Assembly (NCBI RefSeq): GCF_015265455.1
Contig: NZ_CP054492.1
Coordinates: 1,674,001-1,738,000, forward strand
Direction of reading: 5' to 3'
DNA length: 64,000 nucleotides
Source of the DNA: Candidatus Sulfurimonas baltica
GTDB lineage: Bacteria; Campylobacterota; Campylobacteria; Campylobacterales; Sulfurimonadaceae
Part shown: positions 38,883-48,203 of the stretch, piece after piece
Layout of the letters: every line of letters begins with the position of its first letter
Numbering within the stretch: the first letter of the stretch is position 1
Position numbers and translations under genes: made by a program
The notes under the pieces: model-generated
Seen by the model: the letters and a program-made list of their open reading frames with translations, nothing else
Database searches by the model: none
Told to the model about the DNA's origin: nothing

Positions 38883-41771
38883 ATGTTCCAAAAATCATTA
38901 CTTAAAAATTTTATAAAATCTTTTAATACTCCAAATTATAATGATATTATCAATCTAATTACAAAAGATAAATTTATTGCAGAAGATGCAAATGGTGCTG
39001 AATTTATATCATTATTATCAAAAATGCTAAATTGGACTAACTGTACAAGAGAAGTTAAAAACCTTACAGATATGAAAAAAGCTGATGCTGTAATTTACGA
39101 TAAGAACAACGACCCCATAGCGATAATTGAGCTTAAATCAAGTGATAAGAAAATATCAAATCGCGATATTATCGCTCAAGCTTTCAGATATAAAAATGAA
39201 AAGCCAACTTGTAAATATGTGATAGTTTCAAACTTTGTAAGCTTAGATATTTACAGTGAGAGCAGTGATGTATGTTTTAGTTTAGACATGACTTCCTCAC
39301 AAAGCTATACAATTCTTTATGCCCTACTTTGTCAATCTTCACTAGAAACAAACGAAATAGCAAGACTCAAAAAATATTCAAAGTCACAAGAAGAGATAAC
39401 AAAAGAAGTCTATAAAGAGTATAGTAGTTTTAGACTAAAACTTTTAAATAATCTTATAGAAAACAACAAAGAATTATCACGTGAAAGTATATTTGAATGT
39501 GCAAATAAACTACTTGACAGATTTATGTTTATATTATTTGCCGAAGATAGAGGGCTGATACCTCCAAATAGTATAGATGCTATTATAAACAAATATAAAA
39601 ATGATAAAAAATGGGGCGATAATAAGCCACTATATGAGTATTATAAAAGATATTTTCATTATATAGATATTGGAAATTATGATATAAATATCCCTAAATA
39701 TAATGGTAATCTATTTAAACCGGACGAGCGATTAGAAAATCTAATCATTGATGACCACATAATCAAAGAAGACTTATCAGCACTTAGTGCTAAAGACTTT
39801 AGTGATGATGTTGATGTAGAGGTTTTAGGGCATATTTTTGAGCAGTCTTTAAATGACTTGGAGAAGATAAAAGAGTCACTTTTTGAAGAACATAAAATCG
39901 TTGATACTAGAAAAAAAGATGGTGTTTTTTATACTCCTAAATTTATTACTGAATATATCATTAACAATACAGTGGCAAAACTTTGTAATGACAAAAAAGA
40001 GGTTTTAAAACTTTTTGATGAAGTAAAAGATACAACAAAAGCAAAAGAGAAAAGAAGAGATACTTTACACCTGTACAGAGAATATTTAGAAAGTTTAAAG
40101 ATAGTTGACCCGGCATGTGGAAGTGGAGCTTTTTTAACTGCTTGTTTTAGATTTTTATTAGATGAGCATAAATGGATACAAAATGAACTTTTCAAATATG
40201 AAGCTGGACTTTTTGATTATCACGACATAGACAAGCAAATCATAGAAAATAATCTTTTTGGTGTAGATATAAATAACGCTAGTGTTGGAATAGCTAAACT
40301 TAGCCTTTGGCTTCAAACCGCTAAAAGAGATAGACCACTTTCTAATCTTATGAACAATATTAAAAGTGCAAATTCACTTACAACAGATTGGAACGAGTTA
40401 TTTCCTGATATTATGGCAAATGGTGGATTTGATTGTGTTATTGGTAATCCTCCGTATTTTAATATTCAAACATTGGGAGCGAAATCAGAAGTAGCAAAAG
40501 AGATACAAAAAACCTATCCACATATTTGGCAAGATAAAAGCGACATACTTTTTTATTTTATAGCTAAAGCCATTGAAATAACAAAAAGTAAAGTTGGATT
40601 TATAACGTCAAACGCTTTTTTACATTCTGCTAAAGCTGTAAAATTACGAAATTATATTTTAGAAAATGCACCAATTTCAAAAATTGTAAATTTTGAAAAA
40701 TATATGGTTTTTGAAGATGCTTCCATCACTTCTGCTATTATTGAATTTAATAAAAATAAAAAAGATAGTGAATGTTTAGCATATAATTTTAAAGATAAAG
40801 ATTATGATGTAAATGATATCAATAATACAATTTCTGATATAAAAAACTATTTTGAGGTAACTTTAAAAAAAGATGATGTTTTTGCCTTGGTAGATAAAAA
40901 GATAAGTGCCATGAATGATAAAATAGATAGTATACATCCAAAATTAGACACTTTGTTTAAAATTGGTAAAGGCATGGAAACAGCGGCTGATAAAGTTTTT
41001 TTGTTTAAAGAATATCCCAGCCAATTTCCAAAAGAATTTATAAAGCCTAGAGTAACAGGTAAAAATATAGAAAGATACAGTATTAGCAATAATGAAACAT
41101 ATATTTTATATTTTGAAGATATTGAAAATTTTGAAGATTTGCCTAATTCAATACAAAATCATTTAATTGAAAATAAAGATTTTTTAAAAAATAGAGCTCA
41201 AATAAAACGAAGTAAACATTCTAAATGGTGGAGATTTACGTTTCCTATTCATAAAGAACTCTATCATCATAATAAAATATTTTGTAGCAGAAGAGCATTT
41301 GAAAATACATTTGTGATAGATTGTAATAATGAATATTTAGCATTTTCAAATATGACAACTATTTTTGATACAAATGATAATTTTGATTTAAAATATTTAT
41401 TAGCTCTTTTAAACTCTAAAGTTTTAAATTTTAGATATAAAAGTATTGGCAAGCAAACAGGTGGTGGAAGTTTTGAATATTTTCCCAATGGAGTTGGAAA
41501 ACTACCAATTCCAGATATATCAAAAGAAGAACAAGAACCATTTATAAACTTAGTAAATACCATCATAGAATCAAAAGAAAAAATAACAAAATATAAAAAA
41601 CACTTTGATAGTTTAAATGCTGTTGATAAAATAGAGATACAAGAAGAGATAGAGAAGTTAGAAACCTTGGTTTTAAATAGTGTTAATGAGATTGATAGTT
41701 TGGTTTATGAGCTTTATGGGTTGAGTGGTGATGAAATTGGAATAATAGAGGATAATATAAATGTCAAGTGA
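38883..41771 (+). CDS. Type IIG restriction-modification enzyme (Eco57I/TaqI-like fusion)
   Basis: One 962-residue polypeptide with nuclease, methylase and target recognition. The N-terminal PD-(D/E)xK-type nuclease shows Asp68 (ADAVIYD) and ELK at 83-85. The gamma-class N6-adenine methyltransferase has motif I DPACGSGAF (from Asp409) and motif IV NPPYF (from Asn522). The C-terminal about 350 residues form a TaqI-type specificity domain, with NSKVLNFRYKSIGKQTGGG and VGKLPIP. AGAGG lies 8 nt before the ATG. It overlaps the Shedu-like gene by 11 nt. Both activities appear intact. This is the first gene of the array. Confidence 0.92.
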   Translation: MFQKSLLKNFIKSFNTPNYNDIINLITKDKFIAEDANGAEFISLLSKMLNWTNCTREVKNLTDMKKADAVIYDKNNDPIAIIELKSSDKKISNRDIIAQAFRYKNEKPTCKYVIVSNFVSLDIYSESSDVCFSLDMTSSQSYTILYALLCQSSLETNEIARLKKYSKSQEEITKEVYKEYSSFRLKLLNNLIENNKELSRESIFECANKLLDRFMFILFAEDRGLIPPNSIDAIINKYKNDKKWGDNKPLYEYYKRYFHYIDIGNYDINIPKYNGNLFKPDERLENLIIDDHIIKEDLSALSAKDFSDDVDVEVLGHIFEQSLNDLEKIKESLFEEHKIVDTRKKDGVFYTPKFITEYIINNTVAKLCNDKKEVLKLFDEVKDTTKAKEKRRDTLHLYREYLESLKIVDPACGSGAFLTACFRFLLDEHKWIQNELFKYEAGLFDYHDIDKQIIENNLFGVDINNASVGIAKLSLWLQTAKRDRPLSNLMNNIKSANSLTTDWNELFPDIMANGGFDCVIGNPPYFNIQTLGAKSEVAKEIQKTYPHIWQDKSDILFYFIAKAIEITKSKVGFITSNAFLHSAKAVKLRNYILENAPISKIVNFEKYMVFEDASITSAIIEFNKNKKDSECLAYNFKDKDYDVNDINNTISDIKNYFEVTLKKDDVFALVDKKISAMNDKIDSIHPKLDTLFKIGKGMETAADKVFLFKEYPSQFPKEFIKPRVTGKNIERYSISNNETYILYFEDIENFEDLPNSIQNHLIENKDFLKNRAQIKRSKHSKWWRFTFPIHKELYHHNKIFCSRRAFENTFVIDCNNEYLAFSNMTTIFDTNDNFDLKYLLALLNSKVLNFRYKSIGKQTGGGSFEYFPNGVGKLPIPDISKEEQEPFINLVNTIIESKEKITKYKKHFDSLNAVDKIEIQEEIEKLETLVLNSVNEIDSLVYELYGLSGDEIGIIEDNINVK

Positions 41772-42960
41772 TGATAAAGAATACTATTATTATAGTAAAT
41801 TAGAAGAAAACACATTAAGTGTAAGTCCACAAATCCCATCCAAAGATATAGTTGATGGAAAAGAAATAGAAAACCCTGTGAGAGCTGTTTCTATGAAGTT
41901 TGGAGATAGCGCTGACCATAAAATTCATAAAAAAATTGAAACTAAAGATGGTTTAGAAATCCATTTAAAAACTACGGATACTGGACATCAAGAGATAAAA
42001 GCTTACTTTTATGAGGATACAAGAAATATCCAAACATTAACAATTCAAAGGTGGATGACCAAAACAGGTAATCCACATAAAGAATATATGGTTCTTTATG
42101 GTAAGCAATTAAAGCTGATTTTAGATTTTGTAAACTCATTAAAAGGAATACCCTTAAATGGAAAGAATCGAGTCACACTACCTATTGATTTTGCATTACA
42201 ACAAGTTGATAAGAGTATTAATATTGATAAAGAAACAGTTATTAACTTTTTAAAAGATAATCCATCATTAATAAAAAGTATTGTTGAAAATGAAATTGAT
42301 GAAAGTGATATAACATCTTTAGGATATAGAAAAAAACAACTTAAATTATTTAAAGAGATGCTACTAAATAATAATTTAAATGAATCTAATTGGCAACAAT
42401 TTTTTGAAAAAAATAATTGGATATTTGGATATGGACTTTCTTATATCTTTCATAATGGTTTAGATGAAAAGAAACTAGAACAAGTTGTTAGTGGCTTTGA
42501 CTTTAATAGTTCAGGAAAACGAGTAGATGCGATACTTAAAACAGCAGGATTGATAAACTCTCTTTGTTTTGTTGAAATAAAAACGCATAAGACAGAATTA
42601 TTACAAAGTAAACCTTATAGAGCTGGGTGTTGGGCTGTTTCTAATGAGTTAATAGGTGGAGTTACTCAAATTCAAAATACTGTATCTTTAAATTTAAAAA
42701 AAATATATGGTAAAACTCAAATAAAAGATAAAGATACTGGTGATTTAACAGGTGAAGAATTTTTTAATTTCCAACCAAAATCATTTTTAATAATAGGTTC
42801 TCTATCTCAATTAATAGGTAATAATGCTCCAAATGAGGATAAATTTAGGTCATTTGAATTATTTAGAAAAAATACATTAAATCCTGAGATAATAACATTT
42901 GATGAACTTTATGAAAGAGCTAAATTTATTATATATAGTAAAGATTCTAATCATGCTTAA
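41761..42960 (+). CDS. Shedu-like nuclease (DUF4263)
   Basis: A 399-residue protein. The N-terminal about 190 residues are unrecognised beta-rich sequence; the C-terminal half matches the Shedu SduA nuclease: NNWIFGYGLSYIF, the PD-(D/E)xK pair Asp256 (RVDAIL) and Glu272/Lys274 (FVEIKTHKT), then YRAGCWAVSNELIGGVTQIQ, the most characteristic stretch of DUF4263. SduA proteins are anti-phage nucleases. It overlaps the RM gene by 11 nt and the RhuM gene by 8 nt, so the three are co-translated and may act as one defence unit. Confidence 0.82.
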   Translation: MSSDDKEYYYYSKLEENTLSVSPQIPSKDIVDGKEIENPVRAVSMKFGDSADHKIHKKIETKDGLEIHLKTTDTGHQEIKAYFYEDTRNIQTLTIQRWMTKTGNPHKEYMVLYGKQLKLILDFVNSLKGIPLNGKNRVTLPIDFALQQVDKSINIDKETVINFLKDNPSLIKSIVENEIDESDITSLGYRKKQLKLFKEMLLNNNLNESNWQQFFEKNNWIFGYGLSYIFHNGLDEKKLEQVVSGFDFNSSGKRVDAILKTAGLINSLCFVEIKTHKTELLQSKPYRAGCWAVSNELIGGVTQIQNTVSLNLKKIYGKTQIKDKDTGDLTGEEFFNFQPKSFLIIGSLSQLIGNNAPNEDKFRSFELFRKNTLNPEIITFDELYERAKFIIYSKDSNHA

Positions 42961-43969
42961 AAACCTAACTATAAGTAACTCAACAGCAGAGTTCCTAATC
43001 TACAAATCAGATAATCAAGATGTAAAAGTAGATGTGCTTTTACATGATGAAAATATTTGGCTTACACAAGAACAGATGGCACAGTTGTTTGGTAAAGCAA
43101 AATCAACAATAAATGAACATATTAAAAATATTTTTAAAGATGAAGAGCTTATAGAATTTGATGTTATGCAGAAATTCGGAAATTCCGAATTTCAGCAAAA
43201 AGCACCAAACTATTATAATCTAGATACAATTATTTCTGTTGGATATAGAGTAAAATCAATCCAAGGTGTAAGATTTAGACAATGGGCTACTAAAAGGCTG
43301 CAAGAGTATATCATCAAAGGTTTTACTATGGATGATGAAAGACTTAAAAATCCTGAACAACCATTTGGAAAAGATTATTTTAAAGAGCAATTAGAACGTA
43401 TAAAAGATATTCGTTCAAGTGAGAGAAGATTTTATCAACAAATTACAGATATTTATTCAGAATGCAGTATTGATTATGACAAAAACTCAAAAGCTACAAA
43501 AGATTTTTTTGCCACAGTTCAAAATAAATTGCATTGGGCTATTACAAAACAAACAGCATCTGAAATAATATATTCAAGAGCAAATCATGAAAAAGAAAAC
43601 ATGGGATTAAGCACTTGGAAAAATGCCCCAAGTGGAAGAATAAGAAAAACTGATGTTGTTGTAGCCAAAAATTACCTAGAAGAAAAAGAATTGAAAACAT
43701 TAAATAGAATTGTAACTATGTATCTTGATTATGCAGAACATCAAGCAGAACGTCAAATACCTATGACCATGAACGATTGGAGTAAAAAACTAAATACTTT
43801 TTTAGTGTTCAATGAACATGATATCTTACAAGATGCTGGAAAAGTTACAGCACAAATTGCAAAAGAGTTTGCTATAAGCGAATTTGAAAAATATAAAGTT
43901 ATACAAAATAAATCATATCAGAGTGATTTTGATATATTGCTTGAACAAATAGACAAAGATACAAGGTAA
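42953..43969 (+). CDS. RhuM-family protein
   Basis: 338 residues from ATG 42953 (an in-frame earlier start is unlikely since the RhuM motif begins here). The N-terminal half carries the RhuM pattern: VKVDVLLHDENIWLTQEQMAQLF, a helix-turn-helix-like KSTINEHIKNIFKDEEL, then YYNLDTIISVGYRVKSIQGVRFRQWATKRLQEYI. The C-terminal half contains EKENMGLSTWKNAPSGRIRKTDV, a conserved block. RhuM genes are widespread in genomic islands and beside restriction systems; activity is unsettled. Overlap with the Shedu-like gene suggests function in the same system. Confidence 0.88.
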   Translation: MLKNLTISNSTAEFLIYKSDNQDVKVDVLLHDENIWLTQEQMAQLFGKAKSTINEHIKNIFKDEELIEFDVMQKFGNSEFQQKAPNYYNLDTIISVGYRVKSIQGVRFRQWATKRLQEYIIKGFTMDDERLKNPEQPFGKDYFKEQLERIKDIRSSERRFYQQITDIYSECSIDYDKNSKATKDFFATVQNKLHWAITKQTASEIIYSRANHEKENMGLSTWKNAPSGRIRKTDVVVAKNYLEEKELKTLNRIVTMYLDYAEHQAERQIPMTMNDWSKKLNTFLVFNEHDILQDAGKVTAQIAKEFAISEFEKYKVIQNKSYQSDFDILLEQIDKDTR

Positions 43970-43975
43970 GCAAAA

Positions 43976-44031
43976 CACACAACAAGTACTAGCAGTGAAC
44001 GCATAGCGTCACTGAAGATGAACGTTAGCAG
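43976..44031 (+). repeat. attC site A (after the RM-Shedu-RhuM block)
   Basis: ACAACAAGTACTAGCAGTGAACGC then GCGTCACTG ... GAACGTTAGC: a 9-10 bp stem (CAGTGAACGC against GCGTCACTG with one unpaired base) flanked by ACAAC and GTTAGC boxes. Its stem differs from the two main families below. Confidence 0.65.
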
Positions 44032-44051
44032 TGAAAATAAAGGTATCTAAA

Positions 44052-44702
44052 ATGAGAAATTTTCCTATAGATCAATACGCAGACATTGTAAAAGAAATTA
44101 GAGAAAGAATATTATCAGCAGAGATGCTATCTGAAGAAAATAAAAATCTTGTGTTTATTGAATCAACATCATTACAAATTAGAAAAATATTAGAATTAAT
44201 TGCATACTTATCGGTATTAGTTAATAATGAAAAATTAAATCATAAGAGCAGAAAAGAATATCATGCTGAAAAAATAATTAAAACCCTTACTGAAATGACT
44301 ACTATTTTTTATCCTTTTCCAAGTCATATATTTCCACCAAGTAATAATAATGAACAACCTGTTCTAATTCCAATTGGTTATAAACATGCCCTTTCTCAAG
44401 ATGACTTTATTAAAGCATATAGCAATTGTGGTAAAATTTTACATGCACAACATCCATTAAAAAATAAAGTAAATATTGAAGAATATGTAAGAGAAAATAA
44501 AAACACATTAAATAAATTAAAAGAGCTATTAGCAAGACATACTATAGGTATAAGACATGATACTAATAAATACACATTCTTACATGTAGAAATAGATTTT
44601 ACAAATAACAACAACACTCAACCAAGCACCATACGAGAATACAAGACACATATCTTTGATGAAAATCAATTAAAAATGATTTTTAGTGAAAATAATATTT
44701 AA
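44052..44702 (+). CDS. Hypothetical cassette protein (216 aa)
   Basis: From ATG 44052 (AAAGG 8-9 nt upstream; the frame opens at GTG 44031). A soluble, helix-rich N-terminus (about 1-75) includes QIRKILELIAYLSVLV, resembling a HEPN-like helical packing, though no R-x4-6-H motif is clear. The middle carries FPSHIFPPSN and the C-terminus alternates strands (YTFLHVEIDFTNN). Unrecognised. Occupies one cassette alone. Confidence 0.6.
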   Translation: MRNFPIDQYADIVKEIRERILSAEMLSEENKNLVFIESTSLQIRKILELIAYLSVLVNNEKLNHKSRKEYHAEKIIKTLTEMTTIFYPFPSHIFPPSNNNEQPVLIPIGYKHALSQDDFIKAYSNCGKILHAQHPLKNKVNIEEYVRENKNTLNKLKELLARHTIGIRHDTNKYTFLHVEIDFTNNNNTQPSTIREYKTHIFDENQLKMIFSENNI

Positions 44703-44720
44703 CTAATAAAATAAATGAAC

Positions 44721-44790
44721 TGCTAACAAAGCTTTGGAGAGAAATAAGTGACCCTAGCGGGTCACTTATTTCTCAAGTCAACCGTTGGCT
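44721..44790 (+). repeat. attC site B
   Basis: GCTAACAAAG box, then AGAAATAAGTGACCC and GGGTCACTTATTTCT as a perfect 15-bp stem with loop TAGC, and CAACCGTTGGCT. GAGAGAAAT family. Confidence 0.88.
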
Positions 44791-44816
44791 TACTCATATA
44801 AATAATTGGAGAAAAA

Positions 44817-46100
44817 ATGAATTACATTGAAAAAGTAACTATCGAAGGCTTTTGGGGAGAACGAACCTTAATATTTGATTTTAATGATGATGTTAATTTT
44901 ATTATTGGGATAAATGGATCAGGTAAAACTACAGCTGTCAATATTATTGTTGCAGCATTAACTGCAGATTTTTCTGAATTAGATAGTTTGGAATTTTCCA
45001 AAATAGAGATTAAACTCAAGTCTAAAAATAGTAGAAAAAAGCCATCTGTTACAATTACAAAAAACGATGTAAAAGAACAACCTTTTGCGTCTATTGAATA
45101 TGAAATCAAAGAATCAGCTAGCGATAAACCACACACACTTTCTTTAGATGATTTTGAAGAGCAAATGATGCTTAGGCGTTATCCTAAACATCTTTTAGAG
45201 AGAGAACTATATAGACGTCATGGAAGTAATATAGCTTCTATTTTAAATAAACTAGTTAATGTTAGCTGGCTCTCAGTACAAAGAGCTAGTGCATCGCGCA
45301 ATGAAGATGAAAGATATGAGTCTACAGTTGATCGCAAACTTAAAGAACTATCTAACCGCCTTGTAAGATATTTCTCATCCTTAAATAAGGATGGTTCCGA
45401 ACTAGTTGAAAATTTTCAAAAGACAGTATTTTTGTCTATGTTGTACAGAAAAAACAACAAGCCACTTTTTGCTGAAGTAAAAGGCATTAAGCTTGAAGAA
45501 GAAAAAAGAGCGCTCGAAGGTATTTTTAGTCAATTTAAAGTTCCATCAAAAGATTTTCAAAGTAAGTTAGATAATCATTTCAATGCACTTAAAACAGCTA
45601 AAAATAAACTTTTAGGATTAGAAGAAAATAAAGAAGGTTTATCTACACAAGATATTTCTGTTTTAATGTCTACCGAACGAATTGACTATATTGTTGATGA
45701 GTGGAATAGACTTTTAGAAGAAAGAAAAGCTATTTTAGAACCAAAAGACACCTTCCTTTCCATTATTAATGAAATGATGCAAAGAAAGGAATTTTCTATT
45801 AACTCACAAAATGAGCTTCAAGTGACCACCCAATCTGGTAAAAATTTACCAATTCATCGACTTTCTTCTGGAGAAAAACAGTTAATCATTGTATTAGGGG
45901 AAGCTTTACTTCAAGAAAAAAGAACTTGGGTTTATATTGCAGATGAGCCTGAATTATCTTTACATGTACGTTGGCAAGAAAATTTGGTTGAAAATCTTCG
46001 AGCAATCAATCCAAACTCACAAATAATATTTGCAACACACTCCCCTGATGTCGTTAGTATTTTTGACAATAAAGTATTTGATATGGAGAATATGTTCTAA
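44817..46100 (+). CDS. AAA/ABC-type ATPase of a PARIS-like defence pair (AriA-like)
   Basis: 427 residues with a SMC/ABC-type ATPase: Walker A GINGSGKT (31-38), signature LSSGEKQ (349-355), Walker B IADEPELSL (Asp376, Glu377) and ATHSPD with His408, with a coiled-coil-like middle. All catalytic residues are kept. It overlaps the DUF4435 gene by one base (TAATG), the PARIS layout: AriA is the phage-protein sensor ATPase and AriB its effector. Other AAA-plus-nuclease systems (OLD-, Septu-like) are possible, but the DUF4435 partner favours PARIS. Confidence 0.75.
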   Translation: MNYIEKVTIEGFWGERTLIFDFNDDVNFIIGINGSGKTTAVNIIVAALTADFSELDSLEFSKIEIKLKSKNSRKKPSVTITKNDVKEQPFASIEYEIKESASDKPHTLSLDDFEEQMMLRRYPKHLLERELYRRHGSNIASILNKLVNVSWLSVQRASASRNEDERYESTVDRKLKELSNRLVRYFSSLNKDGSELVENFQKTVFLSMLYRKNNKPLFAEVKGIKLEEEKRALEGIFSQFKVPSKDFQSKLDNHFNALKTAKNKLLGLEENKEGLSTQDISVLMSTERIDYIVDEWNRLLEERKAILEPKDTFLSIINEMMQRKEFSINSQNELQVTTQSGKNLPIHRLSSGEKQLIIVLGEALLQEKRTWVYIADEPELSLHVRWQENLVENLRAINPNSQIIFATHSPDVVSIFDNKVFDMENMF

Positions 46101-46981
46101 TGTCATTTACAAGAACCAGATCCGGATTATCAAATTTACACCTTTTTTATGACTCAGATTTAATTGTTTTCACAGAAGGTGGTACTCAAACATTCACTTT
46201 GCAAGAAATTGAAGAAGGCAAGCACAATACATACTCAGTTGATATTAAATTCTGGAAAAATATCTTTGACATAAATGGGTTAGAAAAAAAAGTAAGTTTT
46301 AGAGCGATTGGCTCAAAAACTGCTTCAAAATCATTTTGTGAAAAAATTGTAAATGGTGAAATTCACAATATTGTTGTTGCAAAAGATCGTGATCTTGATG
46401 AATATGTAGATACTATCTATACTTCACCATTTATTCTCTATACCAAAGGGTATAGTTGGGAAAATGATGTATTTATTAAAGATTTAACACACGAGCAGAT
46501 AGAAAATATGCTTTTAACTGCAGAAACTCCAGAGGAAGTAAACTCCATTATTGATAAAGCATTTAATGACTTTAAAAGAATTGGAAAAAACTTGGCAAAA
46601 CTAGAAATTATGTTTAGAAAAAATGGTGTCAAGTTTATTTCTAATATGAATGGTGAACGCTTTTTTAATGCTAAAACACATGCCGTGATAAATAAAGAGC
46701 AGTTTTTTCAAGTTTTAAAAGAAAAAAAAGTTCTATTAGATAAACCAAGAATGACAACTTTTTCTGGGCCAAATATCTGTCCGTTTATGACCAACTATGG
46801 AAAACTTTTAGAAGCCCTTTCTATGACTGTAATAAGTTATATATGTAAACGATTTTGCAATATTAAATCGATACCCAAAGATATTATTATAACTTCCATG
46901 ATTGAAAGATTTGCAAATAAGATAAAGCGTGTTAGAGATGAATATTATTTCAATTTAGTAACTAACCTGCAAAATGCTTAA
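46100..46981 (+). CDS. DUF4435 (TOPRIM-like) effector, AriB-like
   Basis: 293 residues with the DUF4435 pattern: IVFTEGGTQ with Glu26 as the expected TOPRIM acidic residue, DIKFWKNIF, GSKTASKSF, and VAKDRDLDEY with Asp96, Asp98 and Asp100 as the metal-binding cluster, then TKGYSWENDVF, matching the family's tyrosine-Glu-Asn motif. In PARIS, AriB is released on sensing phage anti-restriction proteins and cuts tRNA, shutting down the cell; whether this homologue does so is inferred. Confidence 0.75.
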   Translation: MSFTRTRSGLSNLHLFYDSDLIVFTEGGTQTFTLQEIEEGKHNTYSVDIKFWKNIFDINGLEKKVSFRAIGSKTASKSFCEKIVNGEIHNIVVAKDRDLDEYVDTIYTSPFILYTKGYSWENDVFIKDLTHEQIENMLLTAETPEEVNSIIDKAFNDFKRIGKNLAKLEIMFRKNGVKFISNMNGERFFNAKTHAVINKEQFFQVLKEKKVLLDKPRMTTFSGPNICPFMTNYGKLLEALSMTVISYICKRFCNIKSIPKDIIITSMIERFANKIKRVRDEYYFNLVTNLQNA

Positions 46982-47049
46982 GCCAACAAATCAGAGGAGC
47001 TAATAAATTACCCTACGGGCAATTTATTAGCTCACTTCAAACGTTATAT
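46979..47049 (+). repeat. attC site C
   Basis: GCCAACAAAT box, GAGCTAATAAATT with AATTTATTAGCTC as stem, loop ACCCTACGGGC, and CGTTATAT. GAGC(C/T)AATAA family. Its first base is the stop codon of the DUF4435 gene. Confidence 0.88.
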
Positions 47050-47064
47050 TAATAAGGAATACTA

Positions 47065-47544
47065 ATGGCACATATGATAGATCCCACAGACGGGTTAATA
47101 AGTTTGCAAGATGCATTAAATAAAAAACTAGTTGAATTCACTAATTGTGAGTTATCTCAAGACATTGTTATGCATGTTGATCAGCCAGAAGGAATAGTGC
47201 GTTTTAGTTATGCAAAAATTCTAAACGGTGAGATTCAATCTTACACCGTATTTGTTATGGCAGAGCCAATAGATGGGACAGTTTGTTTAAACCTAGGATA
47301 TGCTGTACCAAAAAAATACCGCAACCAAGGGTTTGCACAAGATATATTGAAAAAAAGTATTATCGAATTAAAAAATGGCTTAGGAAGAAATAATATAAAA
47401 GAATTTTACTTAGAAGCAATTATTGGAACAGATAATGAAGTTTCTCAAAAAATTGCATCAAACATAATTTCAAATTCACCAAAGAAATGTAAAGATGCAT
47501 ATTCTGGACAAGATGCATTAGCTTATACGAAACTAATAAAGTAA
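47065..47544 (+). CDS. GNAT-like acetyltransferase
   Basis: 159 residues. The acetyl-CoA site of GNAT enzymes is visible in LGYAVPKKYRNQGFAQDILKKSI (about 84-106), with the Q/R-x-x-G-x-(G/A) loop as RNQGFA. The N-terminus holds the preceding beta strands. Substrate unknown. AAGGAA precedes the ATG. It forms a cassette by itself; GNATs are among the commonest integron-cassette genes. Confidence 0.75.
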   Translation: MAHMIDPTDGLISLQDALNKKLVEFTNCELSQDIVMHVDQPEGIVRFSYAKILNGEIQSYTVFVMAEPIDGTVCLNLGYAVPKKYRNQGFAQDILKKSIIELKNGLGRNNIKEFYLEAIIGTDNEVSQKIASNIISNSPKKCKDAYSGQDALAYTKLIK

Positions 47545-47546
47545 CG

Positions 47547-47613
47547 ATATAACAAGTACTTGGAGAGAAATAAGTAGCCTGCGGCGACTTATTTCTCAAG
47601 ACAGCCGTTATAC
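47547..47613 (+). repeat. attC site D
   Basis: ATATAACAAG box, GAGAAATAAGT paired with ACTTATTTCTC, loop AGCCTGCGGCG, then GCCGTTATAC. GAGAGAAAT family. Confidence 0.9.
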
Positions 47614-47657
47614 TAAAGTTCATCAGAATTTTAATATGAACCAAAAAGGATAAGAAT

Positions 47658-47894
47658 ATGGTAGATACAAAAGATGTTGCACAGTTTATGTTTGATAAAT
47701 TAGAAGAAAGCAATTCATTATATCAATATGATATTGTACACGATATTGAAACCACTTATGGAAATGAGTTTGTGTATCAAAATGAAAATGGAAATATGGC
47801 AATAGAAAAAAAAGTTTTAACTGCATTTAATAAGTTTAAAAAAGAAAATAATATTGAGTGGGATAAAAGCGAAAAAGCTTGGTTTCTAAACTAA
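47658..47894 (+). CDS. DUF6953-like small protein
   Basis: 78 residues, soluble and acidic: MVDTKDVAQFMFDKLEE, then FDYDIVHDIETTYGNEFVY-like text (here YQYDIVHDIETTYGNEFVY) and FKKENNIEWDKSEKAWF. This pattern matches small DUF6953 proteins; function unknown. A second gene lies 30 nt downstream without a full attC between them. Confidence 0.65.
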   Translation: MVDTKDVAQFMFDKLEESNSLYQYDIVHDIETTYGNEFVYQNENGNMAIEKKVLTAFNKFKKENNIEWDKSEKAWFLN

Positions 47895-47924
47895 GATAGT
47901 ATAACAAATTGTAGGAGTTTCATA

Positions 47925-48200
47925 TTGAGTGAAGATAAAATGTCAAAAGCAGAAGTTATTTCCAAGTCAGTAGAAAAAATATCAGACAGTAAGGGCTTAG
48001 TTGCAATAGGAGATGGTATAGGTGGTGGACTATTCATGTTTGGAATGGCATTAATGATGGCAGCAGTATTCTTTGGTTCAAAATGGGATGGTCACTTAAA
48101 TCCTCAAACAAAATGTTTTGAAATTAAAGAGATTAATGGAAAAACATATCAATTAAATACCTGTACAGGTGAAGCAAAAGAATTAAAGTTCGATAAATAA
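47925..48200 (+). CDS. Small membrane protein of a two-gene cassette
   Basis: 91 residues from TTG 47925 (TAGGAG 8 nt upstream; ATG 47940 is an alternative). A polar N-terminus (about 1-28) is followed by one glycine-rich span (IGDGIGGGLFMFGMALMMAAVFF, about 27-50) and a short C-terminal domain with two Cys. Unrecognised. The gap before it contains TATAACAAA, which resembles the left half of an attC. Confidence 0.6.
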   Translation: MSEDKMSKAEVISKSVEKISDSKGLVAIGDGIGGGLFMFGMALMMAAVFFGSKWDGHLNPQTKCFEIKEINGKTYQLNTCTGEAKELKFDK

Positions 48201-48203
48201 AAT

